Shown in pieces: positions 18,121-26,755 of a stretch of 64,000 nucleotides of DNA. The notes below the pieces were generated by a model, which was not told where the DNA came from, made no database searches, and was given only the letters and a program-made list of their open reading frames with translations. Each line of letters begins with the position of its first letter. The stretch's first letter is position 1. A program made the translations under genes and the position numbers. Origin of the DNA: Kutzneria sp. 744 (GTDB taxonomy: Bacteria; Actinomycetota; Actinomycetes; Mycobacteriales; Pseudonocardiaceae); NCBI RefSeq assembly GCF_000568255.1, contig NZ_KK037166.1, positions 6,183,488-6,247,487 on the forward strand. The letters are read 5' to 3'.

Positions 18121-18957
18121 CTACTTGAGCGCGCCGGTCACCAGGTCGAGCCGCCAGTAGCGTTGCAACGAAAGGAACAGCGCGATCACCGGAAGCACCG
18201 ACAGCAGGGTGCCGGTGATCACCAGGGAGTACAGCGACGCCTCGGCCGCCCCGTGCCGCAGCAGGCTGTACAGCCCGACCGTGAGCGGGAACTTGTCGTC
18301 CGAGTTCACCATCACGAACGGCAGCAGGAAGTTGTTCCAGATGGCGATGAACTGCAACAGGAACACGGTGATCAGGCCGGGCCCCATCAGCCGCAGCCCC
18401 ACGGTGTGGAACAGCTTCCACTCCGAGGCCCCGTCGATCCGGCCGGCCTCCAGCAGCGACTGCGGCACCGAGGAAGCGGCGTAGATGCGGCACAGGTAGA
18501 TGCCGTACGGGTTGAACAGCTGCGGCAGCAGCACCCCGAGATAGCTGTCGGTCAGGCCCACGTTGGACAGCAGCAGGTACTGCGGGATGGCCAGCACGAT
18601 CTGCGGCAGCAGCACGCAGGCCAGGATCACGTTGAACACGGTCTTGCGGCCGTGGAACTCGTACAGCGCGATCGCGTAGCCGCAGGCGGCCGACACCAGC
18701 GAGGCCAGGACGCCGCCGATCAGGGCGTAGCCGAAGCTGTTGAGCATCCAGTGCCAGAAGATGCCGCCCTGATAGGTCGACAGGTCCACGATGTTGCGCC
18801 AGATGCCGTCGCTGAACGACGGCAGATAGGTGGCGGTGGAGAACAGGTCCGTCCTGGACTTGGTGGACGCGATCAGGATCCACAGCGTCGGGACGATGCA
18901 GTAGACCGCGCCCAGCAGCAGGGCGGCGCTCGGCAGCAGCCGGATTCGTGTGGTCAC
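18121..18957 (-). CDS. Sugar ABC transporter permease, MalG type
   Basis: A 278-residue inner-membrane permease with six predicted helices, from LLPSAALLLGAVYCIVPTLWILI to LYSLVITGTLLSVLPVIALFLSL. The EAA loop that docks the ATPase reads SLLEAGRIDGASEWKLFHTVGLRLMGP. It pairs with the adjacent MalF-type permease, whose stop its GTG start overlaps by 4 nt. No ATPase gene is present in the cluster; actinobacteria commonly serve several sugar importers with one MsiK-type ATPase encoded elsewhere. It lies 9 bp upstream of the helicase-like gene and may be cotranscribed with it. Confidence 0.92.
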   Translation of the reverse strand: MTTRIRLLPSAALLLGAVYCIVPTLWILIASTKSRTDLFSTATYLPSFSDGIWRNIVDLSTYQGGIFWHWMLNSFGYALIGGVLASLVSAACGYAIALYEFHGRKTVFNVILACVLLPQIVLAIPQYLLLSNVGLTDSYLGVLLPQLFNPYGIYLCRIYAASSVPQSLLEAGRIDGASEWKLFHTVGLRLMGPGLITVFLLQFIAIWNNFLLPFVMVNSDDKFPLTVGLYSLLRHGAAEASLYSLVITGTLLSVLPVIALFLSLQRYWRLDLVTGALK

Positions 18958-19823
18958 CGGTTCACCCTCGACACCGTGCGGGAAGCCACGAACGACACGG
19001 CCAGCGCCGCGATCACGAACAGCACCGAGGTGGCCGCCGCCTTGTTCACGTCGGAGTCGACGAAGGCGTCCTGGTAGATCTTCATCAGCGGCACCCACGT
19101 CGAGGAGATGGCGTTGGACAGCGGCCGTAAGGTGTTGGGCTCGTTGAACAGCTGGAGCGAGGCCAATGCCGTGAACAAGGTGCACATGGCGATGGCCGGC
19201 AGCACCAGCGGAACCTTGATGCGCAAGGCCATCCGCAGCTCGGAGCAGCCGTCGATGCGCGCCGCCTCGTACAGCTCGGACGGCAGGGCCCGCAGCGCCG
19301 TGAAGATGACGATCATGTTGAAGCCGACCGAGCCCCACACCGCCACGTTGGCCACCGAGAAGAACACCGTGGTGGAGCCGAAGAAGTCGACGTGGTCGCC
19401 GCCGATCGGGCTGGTCGCCGGCAGGTACATGAAGCCCCACATGAGCGAGGCGATCACACCCGGCACCGCGTACGGCAGGAAGATCGCCAGCCGGGTGCTG
19501 CGGGCCAGCTTGACCCGCGGCACGTCCAGCAGCAGGGCGAACAGCAGCGCGAAGCCGACCGTGGCCGGGATGAACAGCAGCGCCACCAACAGCATGCGCG
19601 CGATGCTCGACCACAGCTCCGGATCGGCCAGCGCCAGGCCGTAGTTGTCCAAGCCGACGAAGACCAGCTTGCTGCCGCCTCCCAGCAGCCCGCCGACGAC
19701 CTTGCGCGCCTGGAAACTCAGCACGAGGGCGTAGACGCCTGGCGCCACCACGAACAGCGCCAGCAGCGTGACTGCTGGGAGGACGAGCAGGTAGGGCAGC
19801 TTGGCCCGGTTGCGCGCGGCCAT
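18954..19823 (-). CDS. Sugar ABC transporter permease, MalF type
   Basis: A 289-residue permease with six predicted helices. It opens AKLPYLLVLPAVTLLALFVVAPGVYALVLSF, and its EAA loop is SELYEAARIDGCSELRMALRIKVPLVLP. It forms the channel heterodimer with the MalG-type protein. The ATG at 19,823 shares one base with the stop of the binding-protein gene (TGATG), so binding protein and both permeases form a tightly coupled translational unit. The substrate is not deducible from the permease; the neighbouring ROK regulator and aldehyde dehydrogenase suggest a sugar or sugar-derived alcohol/aldehyde. Confidence 0.92.
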   Translation of the reverse strand: MAARNRAKLPYLLVLPAVTLLALFVVAPGVYALVLSFQARKVVGGLLGGGSKLVFVGLDNYGLALADPELWSSIARMLLVALLFIPATVGFALLFALLLDVPRVKLARSTRLAIFLPYAVPGVIASLMWGFMYLPATSPIGGDHVDFFGSTTVFFSVANVAVWGSVGFNMIVIFTALRALPSELYEAARIDGCSELRMALRIKVPLVLPAIAMCTLFTALASLQLFNEPNTLRPLSNAISSTWVPLMKIYQDAFVDSDVNKAAATSVLFVIAALAVSFVASRTVSRVNR

Positions 19824-21118
19824 CAGCTGACCGTGAACCCGAGCTTCTTCATGTCCGCCACGGTCGCGTTCTGGATGTCGTCCAGCGCCGTGGAGAACGA
19901 GGTGTTGTTCTGCAGCGCGGCCCCGAACTTGTCGGTGTAGCCGCTGAAGGTCACCGTCACGTTCGGACCCCACATGGAGAAGCTGCGCGAGCTCGGGGCC
20001 GCCTGCTTGACCAGGTCGTAGTAGTTGGCCTGGTTGGGGAAGAAGGCCGGCGGCGAGGACAGGATCGGCAGCGAGCGCCCGGAGGTGGCCGCCGGGTAGA
20101 CGTTGATGTTCTGGATCTGCGCGGTGACGGCCTTGTCGTCGGTGTTCAGCCACGCCGCGAACTGCGCGGCCTGCGCGGCGTGCTTGGAGTCGGCGGTCAC
20201 CGTCGTGGCCGATCCGCCCCAGATGCCGGTGGTCTTGTCACCCGCGGTCCACGCCGGCAACGGCGCCACCGCCCACTTGCCCTTGGTGTTGGGGGCGATG
20301 CCGCCCAGCTGCGCCGGGGCCCAGGCGCCGGAGATCCAGGTGGCGAGCTGGCCCTCGTTCATCTGCTTGTTCCACTGCGGCGAGAACGACGGGTTCTTGG
20401 CCACGGTGCCGGCGGTGACCAGGCCCTGCCAGTAGTCGGCGACCTTCTTGGACTGGGCGCTGTTGATGGCGACCTTCCACGTGGTGCCGCTGGCCGACCA
20501 CCAGTCCGCGCCGCCCTGCTGCATCAGGCCGGTGATCCAGCCCGGGTCGGCGGCGTCGAAGTTGGTCATGGCGACCGACGGGGCCTTGTCGTGCAGCTGC
20601 TGCGCGGTCTGCTTGAACTCGTCCCACGTGGTCGGCACCTTCAGACCGTTCTGGTCGAAGATGTCGGTGCGGTAGAACAACATCAGCGGCGCCACGTCCT
20701 GTGGCACGCCGTAGACCTTGTCCTCGAACTTGGTCGCCTTCAACGTGGTGGCGTCGAAGTCCTTGGCGGCGTCGCCGGTGTACTGCGTGATGTCGGCGAC
20801 CACGCCCTTGGCCACCAGCGCCGGCAGCGACTGGTACTCCACCTTGGCGATGTCCGGGCCGTTGCCGGCCTCGTGCGCGGTGATCATCTTGCTGACGAGC
20901 TGGTCGCCACCGGCCGGATTGGACAGTGTGACGTGGATGTCGGGGTGGGCCTGGTTCCAGATGTCCACCACCTTGTCCATGTTGGGATCCCAGTCCCAGA
21001 AGGTCAGATCGACCTTCCCACCCGCGGCCTGCTGGTCGCTGCCGCCGCCACCGCCGCATCCGGTCACAAGCAGAGCGCCGGCAACAAAAGCGCCGGCGAG
21101 TCGCCACTGACTCCGCAT
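19823..21118 (-). CDS. Extracellular sugar-binding lipoprotein (ABC transporter)
   Basis: A 431-residue family 1 solute-binding protein. The signal peptide ends in a lipobox LLVTGC with the acylated Cys at residue 21, then a glycine-rich linker (GGGGGSDQQ) and the binding domain: VDLTFWDWDPNMDKVVDIWNQAHP, GNGPDIAKVEYQSLPALVAKG, YGVPQDVAPLMLFYRTDIF. GGSATTVTADSKHAAQAAQFAAWL is the typical late segment. It captures the sugar outside the membrane and delivers it to the MalF/MalG permeases downstream. GGAG upstream of the ATG at 21,118 supports the start. Confidence 0.92.
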   Translation of the reverse strand: MRSQWRLAGAFVAGALLVTGCGGGGGSDQQAAGGKVDLTFWDWDPNMDKVVDIWNQAHPDIHVTLSNPAGGDQLVSKMITAHEAGNGPDIAKVEYQSLPALVAKGVVADITQYTGDAAKDFDATTLKATKFEDKVYGVPQDVAPLMLFYRTDIFDQNGLKVPTTWDEFKQTAQQLHDKAPSVAMTNFDAADPGWITGLMQQGGADWWSASGTTWKVAINSAQSKKVADYWQGLVTAGTVAKNPSFSPQWNKQMNEGQLATWISGAWAPAQLGGIAPNTKGKWAVAPLPAWTAGDKTTGIWGGSATTVTADSKHAAQAAQFAAWLNTDDKAVTAQIQNINVYPAATSGRSLPILSSPPAFFPNQANYYDLVKQAAPSSRSFSMWGPNVTVTFSGYTDKFGAALQNNTSFSTALDDIQNATVADMKKLGFTVS

Positions 21119-21138
21119 AGCCCTGTCTCCGCTCAATC

Positions 21139-21789
21139 TCACTGAACTACCTGTCGGCTCGCCCAGACCAGACCGCGATGGGTCAATGTGTACACCGCCG
21201 GATCCCACAGGTCCTCGGTGCGGTGCCCGATCGCGGAGAAGAAGATCCTGCCCGCGCCCCAGTTCCTCGTCCAGGCCACCGGCATCGTCACGGGCTGCTC
21301 CGGCGGCCCGAACTCGGTGGTGGCCAGAACCGTGTTCAGCGCGTCGCTGAGCATCCAGTACTGCTCGGTGTGGACGGTGAAGTCCGGCAGGCCGGCCACG
21401 ATCGGATGGTCCGACTGAGCCCGCTCCATACGCACCTCGTAGTCCAGGAACTCCGGCGGGTGGTAGAGGAACACGCCGCCGACCATCCGCAGATAGTCCG
21501 GGCTGTCCTGGAACGTGGCCACCACACCGCCGTGCCAGCCGGCGAAGCCGGTGCCGGCGCGCACGGCCGACACCAGGCCCTCGCACTGCTCCGGCGTCAG
21601 CTTGCCCATCGACCAGCACTGCACGATCAGGTCGGTGGCGGCGAGCTTCTCGGCATCGGTGTAGACGTCCAGATCCTCGGCGATCTCCACGTCGAAACCG
21701 GCGTCGGTGAGGCCGGGAATGAACATGTCGGTCGCCTGGACCGGACTGTGTCCTTCCCAGCCGCCGCGCACCACCAGCGCTTTTTTCAC
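21139..21789 (-). CDS. ThuA-like domain protein
   Basis: A 216-residue class-I glutamine-amidotransferase-like protein of the ThuA (trehalose utilisation) family. It reads KKALVVRGGWEGHSP at the start, then DLIVQCWSMGKLTPEQ, GTGFAGWHGG, GGVFLYHPPEF and TMPVAWTRNWGAGRIFFSAIGH. The last string is the diagnostic ThuA C-terminal segment. Family members act on the 3-keto form of disaccharides or are of unknown chemistry. It overlaps the aldehyde dehydrogenase stop by 4 nt (GTGA), and the binding-protein gene begins 20 nt after its stop, so it is clearly part of the sugar operon. Confidence 0.88.
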   Translation of the reverse strand: MKKALVVRGGWEGHSPVQATDMFIPGLTDAGFDVEIAEDLDVYTDAEKLAATDLIVQCWSMGKLTPEQCEGLVSAVRAGTGFAGWHGGVVATFQDSPDYLRMVGGVFLYHPPEFLDYEVRMERAQSDHPIVAGLPDFTVHTEQYWMLSDALNTVLATTEFGPPEQPVTMPVAWTRNWGAGRIFFSAIGHRTEDLWDPAVYTLTHRGLVWASRQVVQ

Positions 21790-23204
21790 CGGCGGCCCGC
21801 CCAGTCCGGAATGGACAGCGGCGTGCGCTGCACGCCGATCCACTGGCGCTTGGTGAAGCCGGGCATCTGGTTCTCCGCGCCGTGCCGGGCGTGCGCGTCG
21901 TTGACGTGCACCTCGCCGGCCTGGAGCTGCTCAGCCACGTCCATGCCGCGCACGATGTCCTTGGAGAACACGGAGTTCATCAGCATCGGCAGGCCGTTGG
22001 TGATCGCGATGGCCTCTTCCTCGGTGTCCACGACCGTGACGGGGACGACCGGGCCGAAGATCTCCTCGCTGAACGCCGGCATGTCCGGGGTGACGTCGGT
22101 GAGCACCGTCGGCCGGTAGAACAGGCCGTCGTACTCCGCGCCGGTCAACACCTTCGCGCCCATGTCGATCGACGGCTGCACGATCTTGTGGTGCACCCGG
22201 TCGCGCTGGCGTTCGCTGATCAGCGGGCCGAGGTCGGTCTCCGGGTCCATCGGGTCGCCGACCCGGAGCTTGGAAGCCCGGGCCACCAAGGCTTCCAGGT
22301 AGGCGTCGGCGACGGCGCGCTGCACGATGTGCCGGCTGGCGCTGATGCAGGTCTGGCCCTGGAACTCGTACGAAGCGATCATCGCGCAGGAGGCGGCCAG
22401 CTCGACATCGGCGTCGTCCAGCACGACAAAAGCGTTGCTGCCGCCCAGTTCCAGCCGGATGTTGCGCAGGTCGACGGCCGCCGCGGCGGCGATCTCCAGT
22501 CCCACCTCGCGGGAGCCGGTGAAGTCCATCAGGTCGAGGCCGCGGTGCTCGGACAGCGGCTTGCCGGCGTCCAGGCCGTCGCCCGTGACGACGTTGAACA
22601 CGCCGGGCGGGAAACCGGCCGCGTCGGCGGCCTGGGCCAGCGCGAGGCCGCCGATGAACGGCGTCAGCTCGGCCGGCTTGAGGACCACCGTGTTGCCGAA
22701 GGCCAGCGACGGCGCGACCGCCCGCATGGCCAGGTTCATGGGGTAGTTCCACGGCGTGATCAGGCCGACCACGCCCAGCGGCACTGCCCGGGACAGGGAC
22801 AGCTTGCCGGCCTTGTACGGCTGGAGGATGTCGCCCGCGGTCTGCGTGGCCTGCACGGCCGAGATGGCCAGCTGGCGGATGCTGGTGCCGACCTCGTCCT
22901 CGGCCTTGTAGCGGACACCGCCGGTCTCGCGGATGCTCTGCTCGACCAGGTCCTCGAAGTTGGCCTGGAGGTAGTCGGCGAACTTGCGCAGGTAGGCGGC
23001 GCGTTCGGCGCCGGCCAGCGCGGCCCAGGCCGGCTGCGCGGCGCGGGCGGCCTCCACGGCCCGGTTCACGTCGACGGCGGTGCCCAGGGCGTAGCTGCCG
23101 ATCTGGGCGCCCGTCGCCTTCTCGCACACCGGCGCGGTTCTGCCCGACGCGGCCGCACAGAACGATCCACCGACGTAGAGCAGCCCGTCCGCCACTTTAT
23201 CCAT
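21786..23204 (-). CDS. NAD(P)-dependent aldehyde dehydrogenase
   Basis: A 472-residue aldehyde dehydrogenase that oxidises an aldehyde to its acid. The cofactor site includes ITPWNYPMNLAMRAVAPSLA and VVLKPAELTP. The catalytic Glu lies in RLELGGSNAFVVLDDAD and the nucleophile in EFQGQTCISASRHIV. EEIFGPVVPV and the oligomerisation tail complete the fold. It is closest by feel to benzaldehyde/vanillin or glycolaldehyde-type dehydrogenases. It lies 49 bp downstream of the ROK regulator and overlaps thuA, and so probably acts on an intermediate of the imported sugar. Confidence 0.92.
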   Translation of the reverse strand: MDKVADGLLYVGGSFCAAASGRTAPVCEKATGAQIGSYALGTAVDVNRAVEAARAAQPAWAALAGAERAAYLRKFADYLQANFEDLVEQSIRETGGVRYKAEDEVGTSIRQLAISAVQATQTAGDILQPYKAGKLSLSRAVPLGVVGLITPWNYPMNLAMRAVAPSLAFGNTVVLKPAELTPFIGGLALAQAADAAGFPPGVFNVVTGDGLDAGKPLSEHRGLDLMDFTGSREVGLEIAAAAAVDLRNIRLELGGSNAFVVLDDADVELAASCAMIASYEFQGQTCISASRHIVQRAVADAYLEALVARASKLRVGDPMDPETDLGPLISERQRDRVHHKIVQPSIDMGAKVLTGAEYDGLFYRPTVLTDVTPDMPAFSEEIFGPVVPVTVVDTEEEAIAITNGLPMLMNSVFSKDIVRGMDVAEQLQAGEVHVNDAHARHGAENQMPGFTKRQWIGVQRTPLSIPDWAGRR

Positions 23205-23253
23205 GTCTTAAGGTAAGTCGCGGACGAACGAGGGGTCAATAGTCTGTTCCGGG

Positions 23254-24423
23254 TCAGCCCCCGTTGGCCAGGAAGCGCATCACCGGCAGCGTGGCCGCGC
23301 CCAGCGCGACCGCCTCCGGACCGAGCTGGCCCAGCTCGACCCGCGTGCCGTCGCGCAGGTAGCTCAGCGTGTGCCGGGAGGCCGCGTCCTGCACCGCCTC
23401 CAGGATCGTGTGCCCGATGGACAGGCTCACCCAGCCCGACAGCACCACCCGGTCCGGCGTCACCAGGTTCGTCAGGTTGGCGATGCCGATGCCCAGGTAC
23501 TCGGCCGTGACGGCCATGGTCTCGGCCGCCGGCCCCGGCCGCTCCGCCCGCGCCGCCAGCTCCCGCATCTGGGCCTCGGTGTCCTGCGCCGTGAAGGGCT
23601 CACTACCGGGCAGCGCCAGGTAGCGGTCCAGGATGCCCTCGGCCCCGATGTACGCCTCCAGGCAGCCGCGCGAGCCGCAGCGGCAGGGCAGCCCGCCGGC
23701 GTGCACGACCGTGTGGCCCCACTCCGTGGTGGAGCTGGAAACGCCCTGGTAGGAGTCGGATTCCACGGCCAGGGCCGCCCCGACGCCCACGCCGAGCAGC
23801 GCGATCACCGCCCGCGTCGAGCCCCGGCCCGCGCCCCGCCACATCTCGGCCTGGCCCAGCGTGCGGGCGCAGTTGTCGACGTACAGGGGAGCGTTCACGC
23901 CGTCGGCGAGCATCTTGACCAGCGGCACACCCCGCCACCCGAACGTGGGGGCGTGCACCAGCTCGTCGCCGTCCACCGACCCCGGCACGCCGATGCCGAC
24001 GCCCAGAATCGACACCGGCGACGTGCTGACCTCGGCGATGCCGGCCAGGATCAGCTCCGCGACGTGCGAAGGTTCCAGGTTGCCGTCCATCGGGTAGGTC
24101 GCCGTCGCCACCGTGTTCAGCGCGCAGTCGAACAGACCCACCTCGATGTGCGTCTCCCCGATGTCGACGCCGATCACGTGGCCGTAGTCCCGCCGGACCT
24201 GGAGCACCGTGCGCGGGCGGCCGCCCTCGGACTCGGCCGAGCCCGCCTCCTCGACCACGCCGTCGGCGATGAGGTCGGAGATCACGTTGCTCACCGTCGA
24301 CGAGCTCAGCCCGGACGAGTCGACCAGTTCGAGCCTGCTGCCCCGGCCCTGGAGATACAGCCGCGACAGCAGCGCCGACCGGTTGCGTCGGCGCAGCTCA
24401 CGGGTGGTCTGTTTCGCTGCCAC
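23254..24423 (-). CDS. ROK-family transcriptional repressor
   Basis: A 389-residue regulator. A winged helix at residues 20-80 (LELVDSSGLSSSTVSNVISDLIADGVVEE) precedes a sugar-kinase-like ROK domain. That domain shows GHVIGVDIGETHIEVGLFD (phosphate loop), GIGVPGSVDGDELVHAP, the zinc-binding cluster LPCRCGSRGCLEAYIG and IANLTNLVTPDRVVLSG. A sugar or sugar phosphate would release it from DNA. The GTG at 24,423 is chosen by alignment to the family N-terminus (AAKQTTRELRRRNRSALL); no strong ribosome site precedes it. It is the first gene of the minus-strand sugar cluster and diverges from the HTH-NB-ARC gene across about 83 bp. Confidence 0.9.
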   Translation of the reverse strand: MAAKQTTRELRRRNRSALLSRLYLQGRGSRLELVDSSGLSSSTVSNVISDLIADGVVEEAGSAESEGGRPRTVLQVRRDYGHVIGVDIGETHIEVGLFDCALNTVATATYPMDGNLEPSHVAELILAGIAEVSTSPVSILGVGIGVPGSVDGDELVHAPTFGWRGVPLVKMLADGVNAPLYVDNCARTLGQAEMWRGAGRGSTRAVIALLGVGVGAALAVESDSYQGVSSSTTEWGHTVVHAGGLPCRCGSRGCLEAYIGAEGILDRYLALPGSEPFTAQDTEAQMRELAARAERPGPAAETMAVTAEYLGIGIANLTNLVTPDRVVLSGWVSLSIGHTILEAVQDAASRHTLSYLRDGTRVELGQLGPEAVALGAATLPVMRFLANGG

Positions 24424-24506
24424 AGTGGGATCTTGCCAAACTTCTCGCCGATAGCGTTCACATCGCACCTGTTGGGCGCAACCGAACAATGCGGGAGAGT
24501 GGACCA

Positions 24507-26705
24507 ATGGCTACCCGGGAGCACATCGGCGAGGGCTTCGGCCGCGCCGTGCGCACCCGCCGCGAGGCGCTGGGCTGGTCGTTGACCGACCTCGCCGCCG
24601 TGGTCCGCTACGACAAGTCGCTGCTGTCCCGGCTGGAGAACGGCCGCCGCCGCCCGACCGAGCAGCATGCACGTGCACTGGACAGTGCGCTCGGGGCCGA
24701 GGGGCAGTTGATCCATCTGGCCCGACGGGCCCTGCCCCGCTCGCCGGCCCAGCTGCCGGCCGCCCCGGCCCGGTTCGTCGGCCGGGATCCCGAGCTCGCC
24801 GCGCTGGCCGCCGCCGTGCGCGAGTTCGCCGAAACGGGTGACCCGATCGTGGTGACCATCGACGGGCCGCCGGGGGCCGGCAAGACCGCCCTGGCCCTGC
24901 GGTTCGCCCATTCGATCGCGCACGACTATCCCGGCGGGCAGCTCTACACCGACCTGCGGGGCCATTCCTCCCATGACCCGGCCGAGCCGCTGGACGTGCT
25001 GGAGGAGCTGCTGACGTCGCTCGGGGTGGAGAACCTCCCGGCGCGGCTGGAGCAGCGGGCCAGCCTGCTGCGGTCGGCGCTGGCCCCGACGCGGACGCTG
25101 CTCGTGCTGGACAACGCCTCGGATTCGGACCAGCTGCTGCACCTGCTGCCGGGGGCCGGCGGGTGCGCGGTGGTGATCACCAGCCGGGACCGGCTGTCGG
25201 GGCTGGCCATGCGCACCGGGGCCGCGCGGATCACCGTCGCGCCGATGGACTCCGCCGAGTCGGTGCGTCTGCTGTCGACGATCATCGGCAACCGGGGCGT
25301 TGTGTCGGACGGCGCGTTGGAGGAGCTGGCCCGGCGCTGTGGCCATCTACCGCTGGCCTTGCGGATCGCCGCCGAGCGGGTGGTGTCTTCGGAGCTGGAC
25401 GACCTGTTGCTGGAGCTGGACGGTTCCCGGCTGGACGCCCTGGACGTCGCCGACGCCACTCCGGCGCGGACGATCATCTCGTGGTCGTACGGGCGGCTGG
25501 ACGCCGACACGGCCCGGATGTTTCGGCTGCTCGGGCTGCACCGGGGGCCTTATCTCAGCGTCGCCGCCGCCGCGGCGCTGGCCGGCGTCCGGGTCGGCGC
25601 CGCCCGCCGGGCTCTGGACCGGTTGGCCGGGGCGCACCTGATCCACAACCCTCGGCGTGGGCACTGGCGGTTCCACGACCTCGTCGCCGACTATGCCGCT
25701 GAGCTGGCCTTTACCGACCCGGAGGCCGATGCCGCGGTGGCCCGGCTGGCCAGCTGGTACCTGCACGGGTATTCCGTCGCCGGCCAGCTGATCGCGCCGT
25801 ACCGGGACAACTGGCTGGAGATCGCCCCCGTGCGGGAGGGGGTGGAGCCGCCTTCGTTCGAATCCGAACAGGACGCCCTGGCGTGGTGCAAGGCGGAGCT
25901 GCCGAACGTGATTCCCGTGCTGCGGCTGGCGCTTCGCCACGGGCAGCGGGAGGTGGCCTGGCATCTGCCGCTGGAACTGTGGAGTTATCTGCTGTTGGCC
26001 CAGCCGTGGGGTGCCTGGATCGCCAGCCACAAGCTCGCCCTGGAGGCGTCCGAGGGCAACGACTACGCCCATGGGTGGGTCGCCACCAACCTCGCCGAGG
26101 GCTACCGGCGGATCGGCTCCTACGGCGAGGCCGCCCGGTACTACGCGCTCGGCCGGTCGCTGCGGGAGCGCTGCGGGGACCGACCCGGGCTGGCATGGTC
26201 GCTGGCCGGGTCGGCGTTGTTGGCCATCGACCTGGGGGAGATCGCCGAGGCCAAGGACTTCTCGGAATCGGCCGTCGAGCTGTTCGCCGAGACCGCCAAC
26301 TCCGAGGGGCGGGCCCTGCTGCTCGGCGTGCTCGGCAACATGCAGGCCGCCCTCGGCTCGTACGACGCCGCCCTCGTCGCCTTCGGCGAGGCCGCCTCGC
26401 TGATGACGTCGCTGGGCAGCCTGCCCGGCGTCGCCCAGATGCTCACCCGCTCCGCCGAGGTCCACCAGACCCTGGGCTCCTTCGACGCCGCCCTGGCCGA
26501 CTTCGTCGGGGCCACCAACGCCGCCCGCCAGGCCGGCGACGCCATCGCCGAGGTCGCCGCCCTCCGCTCCTACGCCCAGCTCCTCTCCGACGTCGGCCGC
26601 CCGTCCGAGGCCCGTCAGGCCTGGACCCAGGCCCTCGCCATCCTCGAGGCCCGCGGCGAAGACGAGGCCACCCAGGCCGCCGACCTCCGAGCCCACCTCA
26701 CCTAA
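24507..26705 (+). CDS. HTH-NB-ARC-TPR (STAND) regulator
   Basis: A 732-residue signal-transduction ATPase. Residues 8-66 are an XRE-type helix-turn-helix (LGWSLTDLAAVVRYDKSLLSRLENG). A FVGRDPEL box leads into the NB-ARC domain, with Walker A GPPGAGKTAL at about 120-129, Walker B TLLVLDNASD, VITSRDRL (sensor) and GHLPLALRIAAERV (GLPLA-type motif). A winged helix with WRFHDLVADYAAELA follows, and the last 220 residues are TPR-like repeats. Such proteins switch between ADP- and ATP-bound forms and control secondary metabolism or development in actinobacteria. GGGAGAG before ATG 24,507 supports the start. It is divergent from the ROK repressor; its targets are unknown. Confidence 0.9.
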   Translation: MATREHIGEGFGRAVRTRREALGWSLTDLAAVVRYDKSLLSRLENGRRRPTEQHARALDSALGAEGQLIHLARRALPRSPAQLPAAPARFVGRDPELAALAAAVREFAETGDPIVVTIDGPPGAGKTALALRFAHSIAHDYPGGQLYTDLRGHSSHDPAEPLDVLEELLTSLGVENLPARLEQRASLLRSALAPTRTLLVLDNASDSDQLLHLLPGAGGCAVVITSRDRLSGLAMRTGAARITVAPMDSAESVRLLSTIIGNRGVVSDGALEELARRCGHLPLALRIAAERVVSSELDDLLLELDGSRLDALDVADATPARTIISWSYGRLDADTARMFRLLGLHRGPYLSVAAAAALAGVRVGAARRALDRLAGAHLIHNPRRGHWRFHDLVADYAAELAFTDPEADAAVARLASWYLHGYSVAGQLIAPYRDNWLEIAPVREGVEPPSFESEQDALAWCKAELPNVIPVLRLALRHGQREVAWHLPLELWSYLLLAQPWGAWIASHKLALEASEGNDYAHGWVATNLAEGYRRIGSYGEAARYYALGRSLRERCGDRPGLAWSLAGSALLAIDLGEIAEAKDFSESAVELFAETANSEGRALLLGVLGNMQAALGSYDAALVAFGEAASLMTSLGSLPGVAQMLTRSAEVHQTLGSFDAALADFVGATNAARQAGDAIAEVAALRSYAQLLSDVGRPSEARQAWTQALAILEARGEDEATQAADLRAHLT

Positions 26706-26755
26706 CCCCGCGAGTCACGCTCTCCGGCACACCGAAACACGGTTTCGAGCAGAGG

